Assembly: GCA_902533075.1 (NCBI GenBank)
Contig: CACAKN010000001.1
Coordinates: 1-64,000, forward strand
Length of the DNA: 64,000 bases
Direction of reading: 5' to 3'
Origin: an uncultured Pelagibacteraceae bacterium
GTDB lineage: Bacteria > Pseudomonadota > Alphaproteobacteria > Pelagibacterales > Pelagibacteraceae
Every line of letters starts with the position of its first letter. Position 1 is the first letter of the stretch. This document shows, piece by piece, positions 27,055 through 35,489 of this stretch. Both the position numbers and the translations under genes were made by a program. Under the pieces are notes generated by a model that saw only the letters and a program-made list of their open reading frames with translations, was not told the DNA's origin and ran no database searches.

Positions 27055-27520
27055 AAAGATTTATGCTTTTGGCATAAAAAATTCTTATGAGCCAATATGT
27101 TAACAATCCCAAGGGACCAATTAAATAGGTTAGAATGAGAGGTAAAATTAATAAGATTTTATTAATGCCTAATTTTTGTGAATCTTTTACGATCCATCCT
27201 CCAGTAAAAAGATTTATAGAAACAAAATGTATCCAGAACATTATTAAAAAAGATTTATCTGAAAATAATTCTGAGATATTGTTTATACCAAAATAAAGTT
27301 CAAAATTTTGTTCGAAATCATATGAATTCAAATATGATTTATAAAACATAAATATATATGCACCACTAAGAATAAATATTGGAAATATTGAAGTTACAAA
27401 ATATCTACAAAAATGAGATTGAGGGAAAAAAATTAAAATTAACCAAAAAGGTAATACTCCAAAATTTACCCAGTAATAAAGGTTTTCAACTGTAAAATAA
27501 TTAAAAATTTGTTCGATCAT
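27047..27520 (-). CDS. ABA4-like membrane protein (DUF4281)
   Basis: This small four-helix membrane protein resembles the ABA4-like family. It has a first helix with NFGVLPFWLILIFFP, the conserved NLFTGGWIVKDSQ segment between helices, and a last helix with YLIGPLGLLTYWLIR. ABA4 in plants acts in neoxanthin formation, and bacterial homologues are uncharacterised. The frame can be extended to an ATG at 27550, but the start at 27520 (MIEQIFNYFT) fits the family N-terminus better and avoids overlap with the divergent recX. Confidence 0.78.
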   Translation of the reverse strand: MIEQIFNYFTVENLYYWVNFGVLPFWLILIFFPQSHFCRYFVTSIFPIFILSGAYIFMFYKSYLNSYDFEQNFELYFGINNISELFSDKSFLIMFWIHFVSINLFTGGWIVKDSQKLGINKILLILPLILTYLIGPLGLLTYWLIRIFYAKSINLYE

Positions 27521-27548
27521 TTTAATATATATTATATTAAATCTAATC

Positions 27549-28112
27549 ATGATTCCTATAAGAAATAAAAAAAAAACATTACAAGTAACTGTTGAAGAAA
27601 TGAGAAGTTTTGCACTAGCATATGTTGAAAAGTACGCACCATCTCAACAGCAGCTAAAGACCTACTTATTAAAAAAGTATATTAGAGCTTCAGCGATGAA
27701 GGTGAAAAAACAAGATGTAACAAATTTAATAGATATTGTTTTGTCTGATTTAGAAAAAAATAAATTTATAAATGATAAATTTTATTCTGAAAGCAAAGCA
27801 AAAAGTATGATCCAGAGAGGTAATTCAATTAATAAAATTAGAAATTACTTAATTGGCAAAGGTATCAAAAATGAACTTGTTAAAGAAACAATTTTAAAAA
27901 TTCAGGATAATAACTCAGATCAAGATTTTTTTTCAGCACTTAAAATCTGTAAAAAAAAAAGAATAGGACCAGCAAGAACTGAGGATAATAGACAATTATT
28001 TTACAAAAAAGATATTTCTTTATTAGCTAGAAATGGATTTGACTTTGAAACCTCAAAAAAAATAATGGAGCTTGAAAAAGATGATTATTTAAAGATAATA
28101 AAATTACTTTAA
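27549..28112 (+). CDS. recX: RecX-family regulatory protein
   Basis: This 187-residue all-helical protein has the RecX three-helix repeats (residues about 15-60, 62-105, 130-185). The first carries the SFALAYVEKYAPSQQQLKTYL pattern (cited in part: FALAYVEKYAPS) and the second DLEKNKFINDKFYSESKAKS. RecX inhibits RecA filament growth. recA is not adjacent. Its stop overlaps the stop of a 45-residue ORF on the other strand. Confidence 0.85.
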   Translation: MIPIRNKKKTLQVTVEEMRSFALAYVEKYAPSQQQLKTYLLKKYIRASAMKVKKQDVTNLIDIVLSDLEKNKFINDKFYSESKAKSMIQRGNSINKIRNYLIGKGIKNELVKETILKIQDNNSDQDFFSALKICKKKRIGPARTEDNRQLFYKKDISLLARNGFDFETSKKIMELEKDDYLKIIKLL

Positions 28113-28246
28113 CTTTTATTTTTTTTATTTTTCAACAATGTTTGAATTTTATTTTTTATAAAATTTTTAACAAAAACAAAAACTAGCAAACCAAAAATAG
28201 CAACCGAAACAATTATTATTAATATAATTTTAATTTGTTCATCCAT
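28109..28246 (-). CDS. Small single-helix membrane protein, 45 residues
   Basis: ATG at 28246 to TAA at 28109-28111. It has one N-terminal membrane helix (IKIILIIIVSVAIFGLLVFVF, about residues 5-25) and a lysine-rich tail. The start codon shares a base with the stop of cysQ (TAATG), so translation is probably coupled. It overlaps the convergent recX stop. No family is recognised. Confidence 0.5.
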   Translation of the reverse strand: MDEQIKIILIIIVSVAIFGLLVFVFVKNFIKNKIQTLLKNKKNKS

Positions 28247-29019
28247 TATGATATCCTTTTGTTTTTAAGAATGAGACTTGGATTTTTGAAATCTTTTTTC
28301 CCATAAAAAATTTCATTTCCTTCGAAATCAGTAATGTCACCCCCAGCATTTTTTAATATTGCATGTCCTGCTGCAATATCCCACTCACATGCTCTTGGTT
28401 CAGCAACATATCCATCATATTCTCCAGAAGCAATTACACAAAATTTCAATGAACTTTTCATACGAACTAATTTTTTTACTTTAAATTTTTTATGTATTTT
28501 CTCTATCTCAGGTTTTATTTTTTTTGAATAAGATAAAAATGTAATTTCATCTTTATTAAAATTTTTTAAAATATCTAATTTCACGGCTTCACCCTTCAGT
28601 AATTCAAAGGCTGAGCCTTTACCATAAGAGTAGAACATTCTATTTTTTGCTGGAGCACAAATTAAACCAGCAACAGGTTCATTATTAATTATTAAGCCTG
28701 CATTAATTGTGAACTCTTCAAAATTATTAATATAATCATATGTTCCATCAATTGGATCAATTAACCAAAAATTTTTTAAATCTTCTCTAGACTTATTTTC
28801 AGATGTTTCCTCTGAAACAATAGGAATATTAGGTGTTAATTCTTTTATTCTTCTTAAAATGATATCATTTATCTCAATATCACCATTAGTTACAGGTGTC
28901 CCATCAGCTTTGATTTTTTTAATTAGACCTTTTTTTCTTATTTCAAGTGAAACCTTGCCTGCACTTACGAATGTATCAATTAGACTTAATACTGTTCTTT
29001 TTATATCAATTTTTATCAT
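28246..29019 (-). CDS. cysQ: Inositol monophosphatase family protein, CysQ-like
   Basis: This 257-residue Mg2+- and Li+-type sugar or nucleotide phosphatase fold has metal-binding motifs PIVSEETS (about 66-73), DPIDGTYDY (D88 and D91) and CEWDIAAGHAIL near the C-terminus. These match CysQ, which removes the 3' phosphate of PAP, better than SuhB. PAP recycling supports sulfate assimilation, although no cys genes are adjacent. The 5' end overlaps a DUF3553 gene by 14 bases. Confidence 0.85.
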   Translation of the reverse strand: MIKIDIKRTVLSLIDTFVSAGKVSLEIRKKGLIKKIKADGTPVTNGDIEINDIILRRIKELTPNIPIVSEETSENKSREDLKNFWLIDPIDGTYDYINNFEEFTINAGLIINNEPVAGLICAPAKNRMFYSYGKGSAFELLKGEAVKLDILKNFNKDEITFLSYSKKIKPEIEKIHKKFKVKKLVRMKSSLKFCVIASGEYDGYVAEPRACEWDIAAGHAILKNAGGDITDFEGNEIFYGKKDFKNPSLILKNKRIS

Positions 29020-29182
29020 TAAATTTTTTTAAAATTATATTTTCACCATTAATCACCTTTTTTCCAACATTTTGGAAATTTACAGTTACTTTATTTTTTA
29101 TTATTGATTGAACTTGACCAATTCCCCAGTTTTTATGTTGAGGACTAAATACTTTATCACCTGGCTCAAAATCAAAAATCAT
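29006..29182 (-). CDS. Free-standing DUF3553 protein, 58 residues
   Basis: ATG at 29182 to TGA at 29006-29008. The product starts [20 protein letters not shown] and continues [22 protein letters not shown]. This is the small SH3-like DUF3553 fold, also found at the C-terminus of UvrD-type helicases. As a free 58-residue protein it may bind nucleic acid or RNA polymerase. It overlaps cysQ by 14 bases and probably starts that unit. Confidence 0.8.
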   Translation of the reverse strand: MIFDFEPGDKVFSPQHKNWGIGQVQSIIKNKVTVNFQNVGKKVINGENIILKKFNDKN

Positions 29183-29223
29183 TTAATTTAACTTATATTA
29201 GAAATCTGTATAAATACCATAAA

Positions 29224-30339
29224 ATGAATAATGAATTAAATTCTATTGGATTAAATAAAAGACCTTCAGACACAACAGTAGTTGTGGCCATGTCTGGAGG
29301 AGTTGATTCATCTACTGTAGCAGGGATGATGAAACAAGATGGTTACAAGGTAATTGGTATAACTTTAAAATTATATGATGATAGTAAGGAGATAGCCCTA
29401 TCTAAACAATGTTGCTCAGGCCAAGACATTATGGATGCAAAGCGAGTTGCAAATAAATTAGATATTGACCACAAAATTTTATATTTTCAGAATAAATTTA
29501 AACAAGGTGTAATAGATAATTTTGTTGATAGTTATTTAAAAGGTGAAACGCCAATACCTTGTATTCAATGTAATCAGACAGTCAAGTTTAAGGATTTATT
29601 TCAAGTGTCAAAAGAATTGAAGGCAGATGCTATGATAACAGGCCATTATGTAAAAAGTATAACAAAAAATAATCAAACTGATATGTATAGAGCTGTAGAT
29701 GAGAATAGAGACCAAAGTTATTTCTTATTTAACACGACAAGGGAACAACTAAACTATCTAAGATTTCCTTTAGGAGGAATGTTAAAAAATGAAACTAGGA
29801 ATATAGCAAAAAAATTACAATTAAATGTTGCTGACAAACCTGACAGTCAAGATATTTGTTTTGTACCTAACGGAAGCTACACCTCAGTGATAGAGAAATT
29901 TAGACCTGAGTCATTTAAAAAAGGAAATATCAAAAACTTTGATGGCAAAATTTTAGGAGTTCATGATGGAATAGTAAATTTTACCATAGGACAAAGAAAA
30001 GGCATAAAAGTTTCAGATAAAGATCCACTATATGTTTTACAAATAGATTCAAAAAAAAATGAAATTATTGTTGGCCCTAGAGAAATGCTTGGAAAAAAAA
30101 AGATTACATTAAATAATTTGAATTTACTTTCTAACGAAAAAGAATTTCAAAATAATGTATTTGTAAAAGTAAGATCAACCGGAAAACTTTTAGCTGCAGA
30201 TATTAATTTTAATTCAAATGATGTTGCAGAGGTAAATTTGAAAGTTTCTGAGGATGGAATTTCACCAGGCCAAGCTTGTGTTTTTTATAGAAAAGATGAA
30301 ATTGGTCATAAGATGCTTGGTGGAGGATGGATAGTATAA
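29224..30339 (+). CDS. mnmA: tRNA-specific 2-thiouridylase MnmA
   Basis: MnmA thiolates U34 of Lys, Glu and Gln tRNAs. The PP-loop SGGVDSS is at residues 24-30. The catalytic nucleophile pair is C116 (CIQCNQ) and C212 (SQDICFV). GHYVK, DQSYFLF and the C-terminal beta-barrel end GQACVFY are all present. The length of 371 residues is normal. It stands alone between the DUF3553 unit and the DUF4956 cluster. Confidence 0.96.
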   Translation: MNNELNSIGLNKRPSDTTVVVAMSGGVDSSTVAGMMKQDGYKVIGITLKLYDDSKEIALSKQCCSGQDIMDAKRVANKLDIDHKILYFQNKFKQGVIDNFVDSYLKGETPIPCIQCNQTVKFKDLFQVSKELKADAMITGHYVKSITKNNQTDMYRAVDENRDQSYFLFNTTREQLNYLRFPLGGMLKNETRNIAKKLQLNVADKPDSQDICFVPNGSYTSVIEKFRPESFKKGNIKNFDGKILGVHDGIVNFTIGQRKGIKVSDKDPLYVLQIDSKKNEIIVGPREMLGKKKITLNNLNLLSNEKEFQNNVFVKVRSTGKLLAADINFNSNDVAEVNLKVSEDGISPGQACVFYRKDEIGHKMLGGGWIV

Positions 30340-30357
30340 TAATAATTTATTATAAGT

Positions 30358-30384
30358 TTGATTAAATTAGGTAAAGAATATAAT
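30358..30384 (+). promoter_or_regulatory. Candidate promoter for the DUF4956-CotH-VTC unit
   Basis: TTGATT (30358-30363) and TATAAT (30379-30384) are separated by 15 bases, slightly short of the preferred 17, and lie 28 bases upstream of the DUF4956 start in the 72-base gap after mnmA. Confidence 0.4.
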
Positions 30385-30411
30385 ATTTAGAATTAATTAT
30401 TATCCAACAAT

Positions 30412-31125
30412 ATGGAACAAAATAGTATAAAGCTTTTAGAAGAATTTCTCATTAATTCTAAGGTGGAGATAGATTTATACAATTTTGCTTTAGCAATTTT
30501 TTTTTCATTAATTTTAGGGACAATAGTTAAATTTACCTATCTTAAAGTCTCGAGGAGTCTTAATGATAAAGAACATTTTTCAGAAATATTTGTTCCATTA
30601 GCAATTATCACAACCCTAGTAATTACAGTTATAAAATTTTCTTTAGCACTTTCCTTAGGGTTAGTAGGAGCACTATCAATAGTAAGATTTAGGGCTGCTA
30701 TCAAAGAACCAGAAGAACTGGTTTATTTATTTTTTGTTATAGGTATTGGTTTAGCAAATGGAGCAAATCAATTTATAGTTGCTACATTTGCAACAGTTTT
30801 ATTAGTAATAATTTTGTTTTTGAGATCAATATATAATGAAAAATTTAAAAAAAATAATTTTTCAGAAGCATCTACTAATATTATACAAATTCAAATAGAA
30901 AATAATGTTGTTAAAATTGATGATTTAATAAGTGATTTGAAAAAAGATTTAGATTATTTAAATCTAAAATCTTTTACCTCTGAAAATAATATGAGTCAGT
31001 ATAACTTTTGGTTTAGTATTAATCCAAAAAATTTAACTAAATTTATGAATTTGGTTAATAAAATAGTTACTGAAAAAAAAGAAATTAAAATTCAATTATT
31101 TTCACGTTCTGGAATTTACGAATAG
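30412..31125 (+). CDS. DUF4956 membrane protein
   Basis: This 237-residue protein has four membrane helices in the first 145 residues. The family's conserved segment is SLGLVGALSIVRFRAAIKEP, followed by GIGLANGANQFIVATF. A soluble C-terminal domain of about 90 residues, with a ferredoxin-like strand/helix pattern, follows. DUF4956 genes are commonly found next to CotH kinase-like and VTC-domain genes, as here, suggesting one membrane-associated system. The function is not established. Confidence 0.85.
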   Translation: MEQNSIKLLEEFLINSKVEIDLYNFALAIFFSLILGTIVKFTYLKVSRSLNDKEHFSEIFVPLAIITTLVITVIKFSLALSLGLVGALSIVRFRAAIKEPEELVYLFFVIGIGLANGANQFIVATFATVLLVIILFLRSIYNEKFKKNNFSEASTNIIQIQIENNVVKIDDLISDLKKDLDYLNLKSFTSENNMSQYNFWFSINPKNLTKFMNLVNKIVTEKKEIKIQLFSRSGIYE

Positions 31126-31143
31126 TACTACAGGTAAAAAAAT

Positions 31144-32793
31144 TTGATTATTAAAAAAGATTTAAAAAATATAAGATACCCTCAAAAAATTCTTACTTTT
31201 TTTAAAAAGTTTATAAATCTTTTAGGTTATATCTTTTTAATATTTATTATTCTTGGTATAACTTATTATTTTTCAAGTAATTTGCATAAAGAACACAGTC
31301 CATCTTCTATGCTTTTAAAAATTAATGATAAAATACTAGACAGATATTTAGGACTCAATTTTAGAAATAGTTCAAAATATATAGATATTATAGGTTTAAA
31401 TTTGACAAAGTATTTTAGGAAAAATAATTTACAAAATTTCTATTTAACAATTAATCAAAAATCTATACTAGGGTTAGAATTACAAAGGCAAATTAAAGAA
31501 GATACAGGTGGACCAATACCAGATGAACTAAAGCTATGGTTTCCTGCAAAGATTAAAACTGATGATAAAGAGTATAAGGTCAAAATAAAACTTAAAGGTA
31601 ATAGATTTATACATTGGTACGATAAAAATAAAACAAGTTATAAGATAGATTTAAGAGGTAGTGAGAGAATTTTAAATATGGAAGAATTTTCTCTTCAAAA
31701 ACCTATAACAAAAAATTATACTTACGAATATTTATTTCACAAATTATTAGGATTTGTTGACTTAATAAATATAAATTATTCTTTTATTAATCTTTATTTT
31801 AATGATCAAAATTTAGGTGTTTATGCTATTGAAGAGTCTTTTTCTAAGGATTTGTTGCTAAGGAAAAATAAAAATAATGGTCCTATATTTTCAATTAAAG
31901 ATGAACTAGGTGAACTTTTTCCAAATATATTTTTTGAATTATATTCAAGAGACTATTGGTTAAATAAAGATCCTAAATTAGTAGATCAACTATTTTTAAT
32001 TTTAAATCAAATTAGAGATAAGAAAATACATGTTAACGAATATTTTGATATTGAAAAATGGGCAAAATATTTTGCAATAATGGATTTGACTGGTGCATAT
32101 CATGGATCATTGCTAGATAGCGTAAAATTGTATTTTAATCCGGAAACACAATTATTTGAGCCAATAGGTTATGATTTACATAAAGGTGCAGGAAATTTTG
32201 ATGATTTTATCTTAAGTGATATTTTAGATTCAAGAAGAAAACCAAAATGCAGTTGGATTTGTGATCACAAAGATCTTTATAATATTTTTTTTAGATTAAA
32301 TGATGAAACTTTAAATCAAAAATTTTTAGAAAAGTATATTTATTATCTTCAAAAATATAGTGAAACAAATTTTTTAAAGTCATTTTTAAATCTTCACAAA
32401 AAAGAATTAAGTGTTTTAAATAAGGCAATTTATCAAGACAATTCCAAAACTGATTTAGTAAGATGGATTGGTGCTGGATTTTTTGTTTATGATGAAGAGT
32501 ATTTAATTAAAAGATCTGTATTAATTAATAGTAGAATTAACTCAATTAAATTAGATAAAATCATGATTTCTAAATATAATGATTTCTTATTTTATGAAGA
32601 TTTTTTAATGTCAAATTTTCCTGTAAAAGCATCTACAGAAAATTGTGAAAAATCAATAAATAAAAAAAATTTCTATTTTATAGGACGAATGAAATTTGAA
32701 TTGGTAACAGATTGTTCTACAATAAAGATAGAAGATTATAATAATAATTTTGTTAATCTTGAATTAAAGAATAATCCAGAAATTAATTTTTGA
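31144..32793 (+). CDS. CotH kinase-like protein with N-terminal membrane anchor
   Basis: This 549-residue protein has one N-terminal membrane helix (LLGYIFLIFIILGITYYFSS, about residues 24-43) and then a CotH-type kinase domain facing the periplasm. Typical CotH segments are KIKLKGNRFIHW, YKIDLRG, LGVYAIEESFS and the C-lobe DLTGAYHGSLLDSVKLYF followed by FEPIGYDLHKG. CotH in Bacillus phosphorylates spore-coat proteins. The start is a TTG at 31144; the next ATG is about 54 residues in and would lose the anchor. It overlaps the VTC gene by one base (TGATG). Confidence 0.85.
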   Translation: MIIKKDLKNIRYPQKILTFFKKFINLLGYIFLIFIILGITYYFSSNLHKEHSPSSMLLKINDKILDRYLGLNFRNSSKYIDIIGLNLTKYFRKNNLQNFYLTINQKSILGLELQRQIKEDTGGPIPDELKLWFPAKIKTDDKEYKVKIKLKGNRFIHWYDKNKTSYKIDLRGSERILNMEEFSLQKPITKNYTYEYLFHKLLGFVDLININYSFINLYFNDQNLGVYAIEESFSKDLLLRKNKNNGPIFSIKDELGELFPNIFFELYSRDYWLNKDPKLVDQLFLILNQIRDKKIHVNEYFDIEKWAKYFAIMDLTGAYHGSLLDSVKLYFNPETQLFEPIGYDLHKGAGNFDDFILSDILDSRRKPKCSWICDHKDLYNIFFRLNDETLNQKFLEKYIYYLQKYSETNFLKSFLNLHKKELSVLNKAIYQDNSKTDLVRWIGAGFFVYDEEYLIKRSVLINSRINSIKLDKIMISKYNDFLFYEDFLMSNFPVKASTENCEKSINKKNFYFIGRMKFELVTDCSTIKIEDYNNNFVNLELKNNPEINF

Positions 32794-33443
32794 TGAAAGA
32801 AAATAGATTAGAAAAAAAATTTATTTATAATGAGGGTGATAACTCTTATAATTTTTTTATTTTAAATTCAATGTTTAAAAAAACTTATCCATCTAGAAAA
32901 GTTAATAGCATCTATTTTGATACCCCTTTTCATAAAGATATATGGGATAATATAAATGGTTTTGGAGATAGAAAAAAAATTAGAGTTCGATGGTATGACA
33001 AGATAAATAATTCAGAAGTTTTTATAGAAAAAAAAAGAAAAATTAATTTTATTACGCAAAAAACAGTAAAAAAAATTGACACCTTCAAAAATTTTATAGA
33101 TTTAGATAGTTATCTTAATAGCGAACATTTTCATAATAAATTTTTGAGAAGTAAATTAAAAGATAATTTAAAAAGAAGTATTTATGTTCAGTATCTTCGA
33201 AGTTATTATGAACTTCCTAATAAGAAATTGAGACTTACAATTGATAAAGATATAAAAATTATGAATAATAGAACTAATAATTTTTTTCAACAAGATGAAA
33301 TTATTCTTGAGCTTAAATATGATGTAAAATACTCAAACTATGTAAATGACTTAATATTTAAATTTGGTCTTAATAATAGAAATAGAAAATTTTCAAAATA
33401 TGTGAATTCTTTTATACAATTAAATAATTCTGCTTTCATTTAA
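32793..33443 (+). CDS. VTC-domain protein
   Basis: This 216-residue triphosphate-tunnel-type domain of the VTC family (the catalytic fold of yeast polyphosphate polymerase Vtc4) shows N-terminal RLEKKFIY, NSIYFDTPFHKDIWDNINGFGDRKKIRVRWY and EVFIEKKRK, giving the row of basic and acidic tunnel residues. DEIILELKYD follows late. In bacteria these proteins accompany DUF4956 and CotH genes. Polyphosphate synthesis is possible but unproven here. A TTG at 32790 opens the frame, but the ATG at 32793 overlaps the cotH-like stop by one base and is preferred. Confidence 0.83.
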   Translation: MKENRLEKKFIYNEGDNSYNFFILNSMFKKTYPSRKVNSIYFDTPFHKDIWDNINGFGDRKKIRVRWYDKINNSEVFIEKKRKINFITQKTVKKIDTFKNFIDLDSYLNSEHFHNKFLRSKLKDNLKRSIYVQYLRSYYELPNKKLRLTIDKDIKIMNNRTNNFFQQDEIILELKYDVKYSNYVNDLIFKFGLNNRNRKFSKYVNSFIQLNNSAFI

Positions 33444-34146
33444 TTTTTTTCCACATAAAAAATGTTAAAAGATAAAAACTTATTACTCCAATAAAATAAT
33501 CCCATTCTAGAGCATGTTTAAAAAATTTTAAATTAAAACCAAAAAAATCATTTCCTGGTAGACTTACTATTGGAATACTTATTACTGCTACAATTATTAA
33601 TATAGATACTAAAAATAATTTTAATCTTAATACATAAAAATTAATATAATCAACTAATTTTTCCTTCATTGAATATAATGTTGCAACTAGGTATGCTTGA
33701 GCTACAATTTCAAAAATTATAAATGATAACATTATTATTCGTCTAAAAAGTTTATAGAAATCATTATCAAATTTTATTCCAAGAAATATTGAATGGACTG
33801 TTAAAGCAATAGCAGAAGCTATTCCAAAAAAAACTATCTTTTTAATATTCTTATGATTTTCATTCAAAAATAAAACTATTTGTTTGTTATAAAGCCAGTA
33901 TTTTACTAATAGATAAGATGTAAAAAACATTGAAGGTTTAAAAATAAGCCAACTTGGATATGGTCTTGCTGTCCTACTAATGGATGCTCCACCATCTATG
34001 TAAGGAAATGTGTTATGAATAATATCTTCTTGGTTTGGAAATAACTCATGAAATTGAGTAATTAAAATTAAACAAGCGTTTACTGCTAAAAAAGGAACAA
34101 TGAAAATCCAAATACTGATGGATCTTACCTTTTTGATTTGTTCCAT
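33436..34146 (-). CDS. Six-helix membrane protein (possibly Frag1/DRAM/Sfk1-like)
   Basis: This 236-residue protein has about six membrane helices. A conserved-looking extracytoplasmic motif FPYIDGGASISRTARPYPS lies after the first helix, similar in place to the PYISD motif of Frag1/DRAM/Sfk1 proteins; I cannot confirm the family. It is convergent with the VTC gene (8-base overlap) and sits directly downstream of a 27-residue peptide gene on the same strand. The function is unknown. Confidence 0.6.
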   Translation of the reverse strand: MEQIKKVRSISIWIFIVPFLAVNACLILITQFHELFPNQEDIIHNTFPYIDGGASISRTARPYPSWLIFKPSMFFTSYLLVKYWLYNKQIVLFLNENHKNIKKIVFFGIASAIALTVHSIFLGIKFDNDFYKLFRRIIMLSFIIFEIVAQAYLVATLYSMKEKLVDYINFYVLRLKLFLVSILIIVAVISIPIVSLPGNDFFGFNLKFFKHALEWDYFIGVISFYLLTFFMWKKIK

Positions 34147-34152
34147 GAAAAA

Positions 34153-34236
34153 TTATTTTTTTTTATTCTTTTTTCTGGCTCTTCTTTTCTTTGAGCCCAT
34201 TTTTCTACGGCCTCTGTGCTTTTTTGGGTAACCCAT
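34153..34236 (-). CDS. 27-residue Arg/Lys-rich peptide
   Basis: ATG at 34236 to TAA at 34153-34155 encodes a peptide beginning MGYPKKHRGRRKMGSKK, with about 17 of 27 residues Lys, Arg or His. A strong Shine-Dalgarno AAGGAG sits five bases upstream, rare in this window and strong support for translation. The composition recalls tiny ribosomal proteins such as bTHX or mitochondrial/COX24-type basic peptides, but I see no convincing match. It lies upstream of the membrane protein on the same strand and divergent from metC. Confidence 0.65.
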   Translation of the reverse strand: MGYPKKHRGRRKMGSKKRRARKKNKKK

Positions 34237-34313
34237 GATCTCCTTATAGTTATAATTTAATTGAAATATTGTCAGGGATATAGCATTGTCCAACAAAGTT
34301 ATCAATTTTTTTT

Positions 34314-35489
34314 ATGTCCAAATCTTTCAAGACTTTTCTTAAGCATACGGCTAAGGATTTTCATAATCAATCTGTAAATCCACCAGTAGTTAGAGCTTCA
34401 ACTATTATATTTAAATCTATGCAACATATTAGAAAGACGCAAATTAAAGCTAAAAAAAATCCAACAGGCGGACATTATGATTATGCGAGACAGGGAACTT
34501 CAACAACCCATATATTACAAAAAATACTTACAAAATTAGAGGAGAGTTATCATGTTTTCACAACACCAACTGGTTTTGGATCTGTTTTTCTAGCAATATT
34601 TAGTGTTATGAGACCTGGAGATGAAATGATAGTTGCAGACCCTGTATATAGTCCAACAAGAATTTTAACTCAGGATTTTTTAAAGGAGTTTAACATTAAA
34701 ACTATATTCTATGATCCACACAATTTAAAAACACTTGAAAAAAATATTACAATAAAAACTAAGCTAATTTTTGTGGAAAATCCTGGAAGTAATACTTTTG
34801 ATTTTCAAGATCTTGGAAAAATTCTTTCTATAGCTAAAAAAAATAAAATTATAACAGCTATAGATAATACATGGGGTACACCATATTATCTAAAACCTAT
34901 TAAGCTTGGTTTTGATATGTCAATTGTATCAGCTACTAAATATTATTCAGGTCACTCAGATGTAATGGGTGGAAGTCTAGCAGTTAATAAAAAAGTTTTT
35001 AATAAAGTTAAAGCTGCTGAAAAAATAACAGGTTTAAGATTAGGCCCTGATGATGCTTATTTAATTACAAGAGGCTTAAGAACACTTGATGTAAGATTAG
35101 ACAGGCACAGAGAAAATGCGAGAAAAGTTGCAGCTTTTTTGTCTAAAAATAAAAGAATTACATTACTTTATCCATTCAAAAAAAAATCAAATAACTTTAG
35201 AATGTGGAAAAAGTATTATTCTGGTGCCTCAGGATTGATGGGATTAAAAATTAAAGCCAAAAATACTAACTCTGTTAGAAAATTCGTTAATTCATTAAAA
35301 CTATTTGGTTATGGTTACAGCTGGGGTGGCTTTGAAAGTTTGGCTTTACATCAAGAATTTAGAGAAACTGGCAAAAGAAAATATATGAATTTAGAAAAAG
35401 ATGAACATCTTGTTAGATTGCATATAGGATTGGAAGATCCAAATGATTTAATTTCAGATATTAAACAAGCACTTAAACAACTTAAATGA
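34314..35489 (+). CDS. metC: Cystathionine beta-lyase-like PLP enzyme
   Basis: This 391-residue enzyme of the Cys/Met-metabolism PLP family has the N-terminal VNPPVVRASTIIF, the YDYARQGTSTTHILQ tetramer segment, DNTWGTPYYLKP and the PLP lysine in SATKYYSGHSDVMGG. These residues best fit the MetC branch (cystathionine to homocysteine), but gamma-synthase or lyase activities are hard to separate by eye. It overlaps the MFS gene by four bases, so the transporter may move a related amino acid or thiol. Confidence 0.85.
   Translation: MSKSFKTFLKHTAKDFHNQSVNPPVVRASTIIFKSMQHIRKTQIKAKKNPTGGHYDYARQGTSTTHILQKILTKLEESYHVFTTPTGFGSVFLAIFSVMRPGDEMIVADPVYSPTRILTQDFLKEFNIKTIFYDPHNLKTLEKNITIKTKLIFVENPGSNTFDFQDLGKILSIAKKNKIITAIDNTWGTPYYLKPIKLGFDMSIVSATKYYSGHSDVMGGSLAVNKKVFNKVKAAEKITGLRLGPDDAYLITRGLRTLDVRLDRHRENARKVAAFLSKNKRITLLYPFKKKSNNFRMWKKYYSGASGLMGLKIKAKNTNSVRKFVNSLKLFGYGYSWGGFESLALHQEFRETGKRKYMNLEKDEHLVRLHIGLEDPNDLISDIKQALKQLK

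Noticed and set aside
32790-32795. Frameshift or fusion between the CotH-like and VTC genes
   Set aside because: The TGATG junction is an ordinary one-base stop/start overlap, and both proteins look complete.
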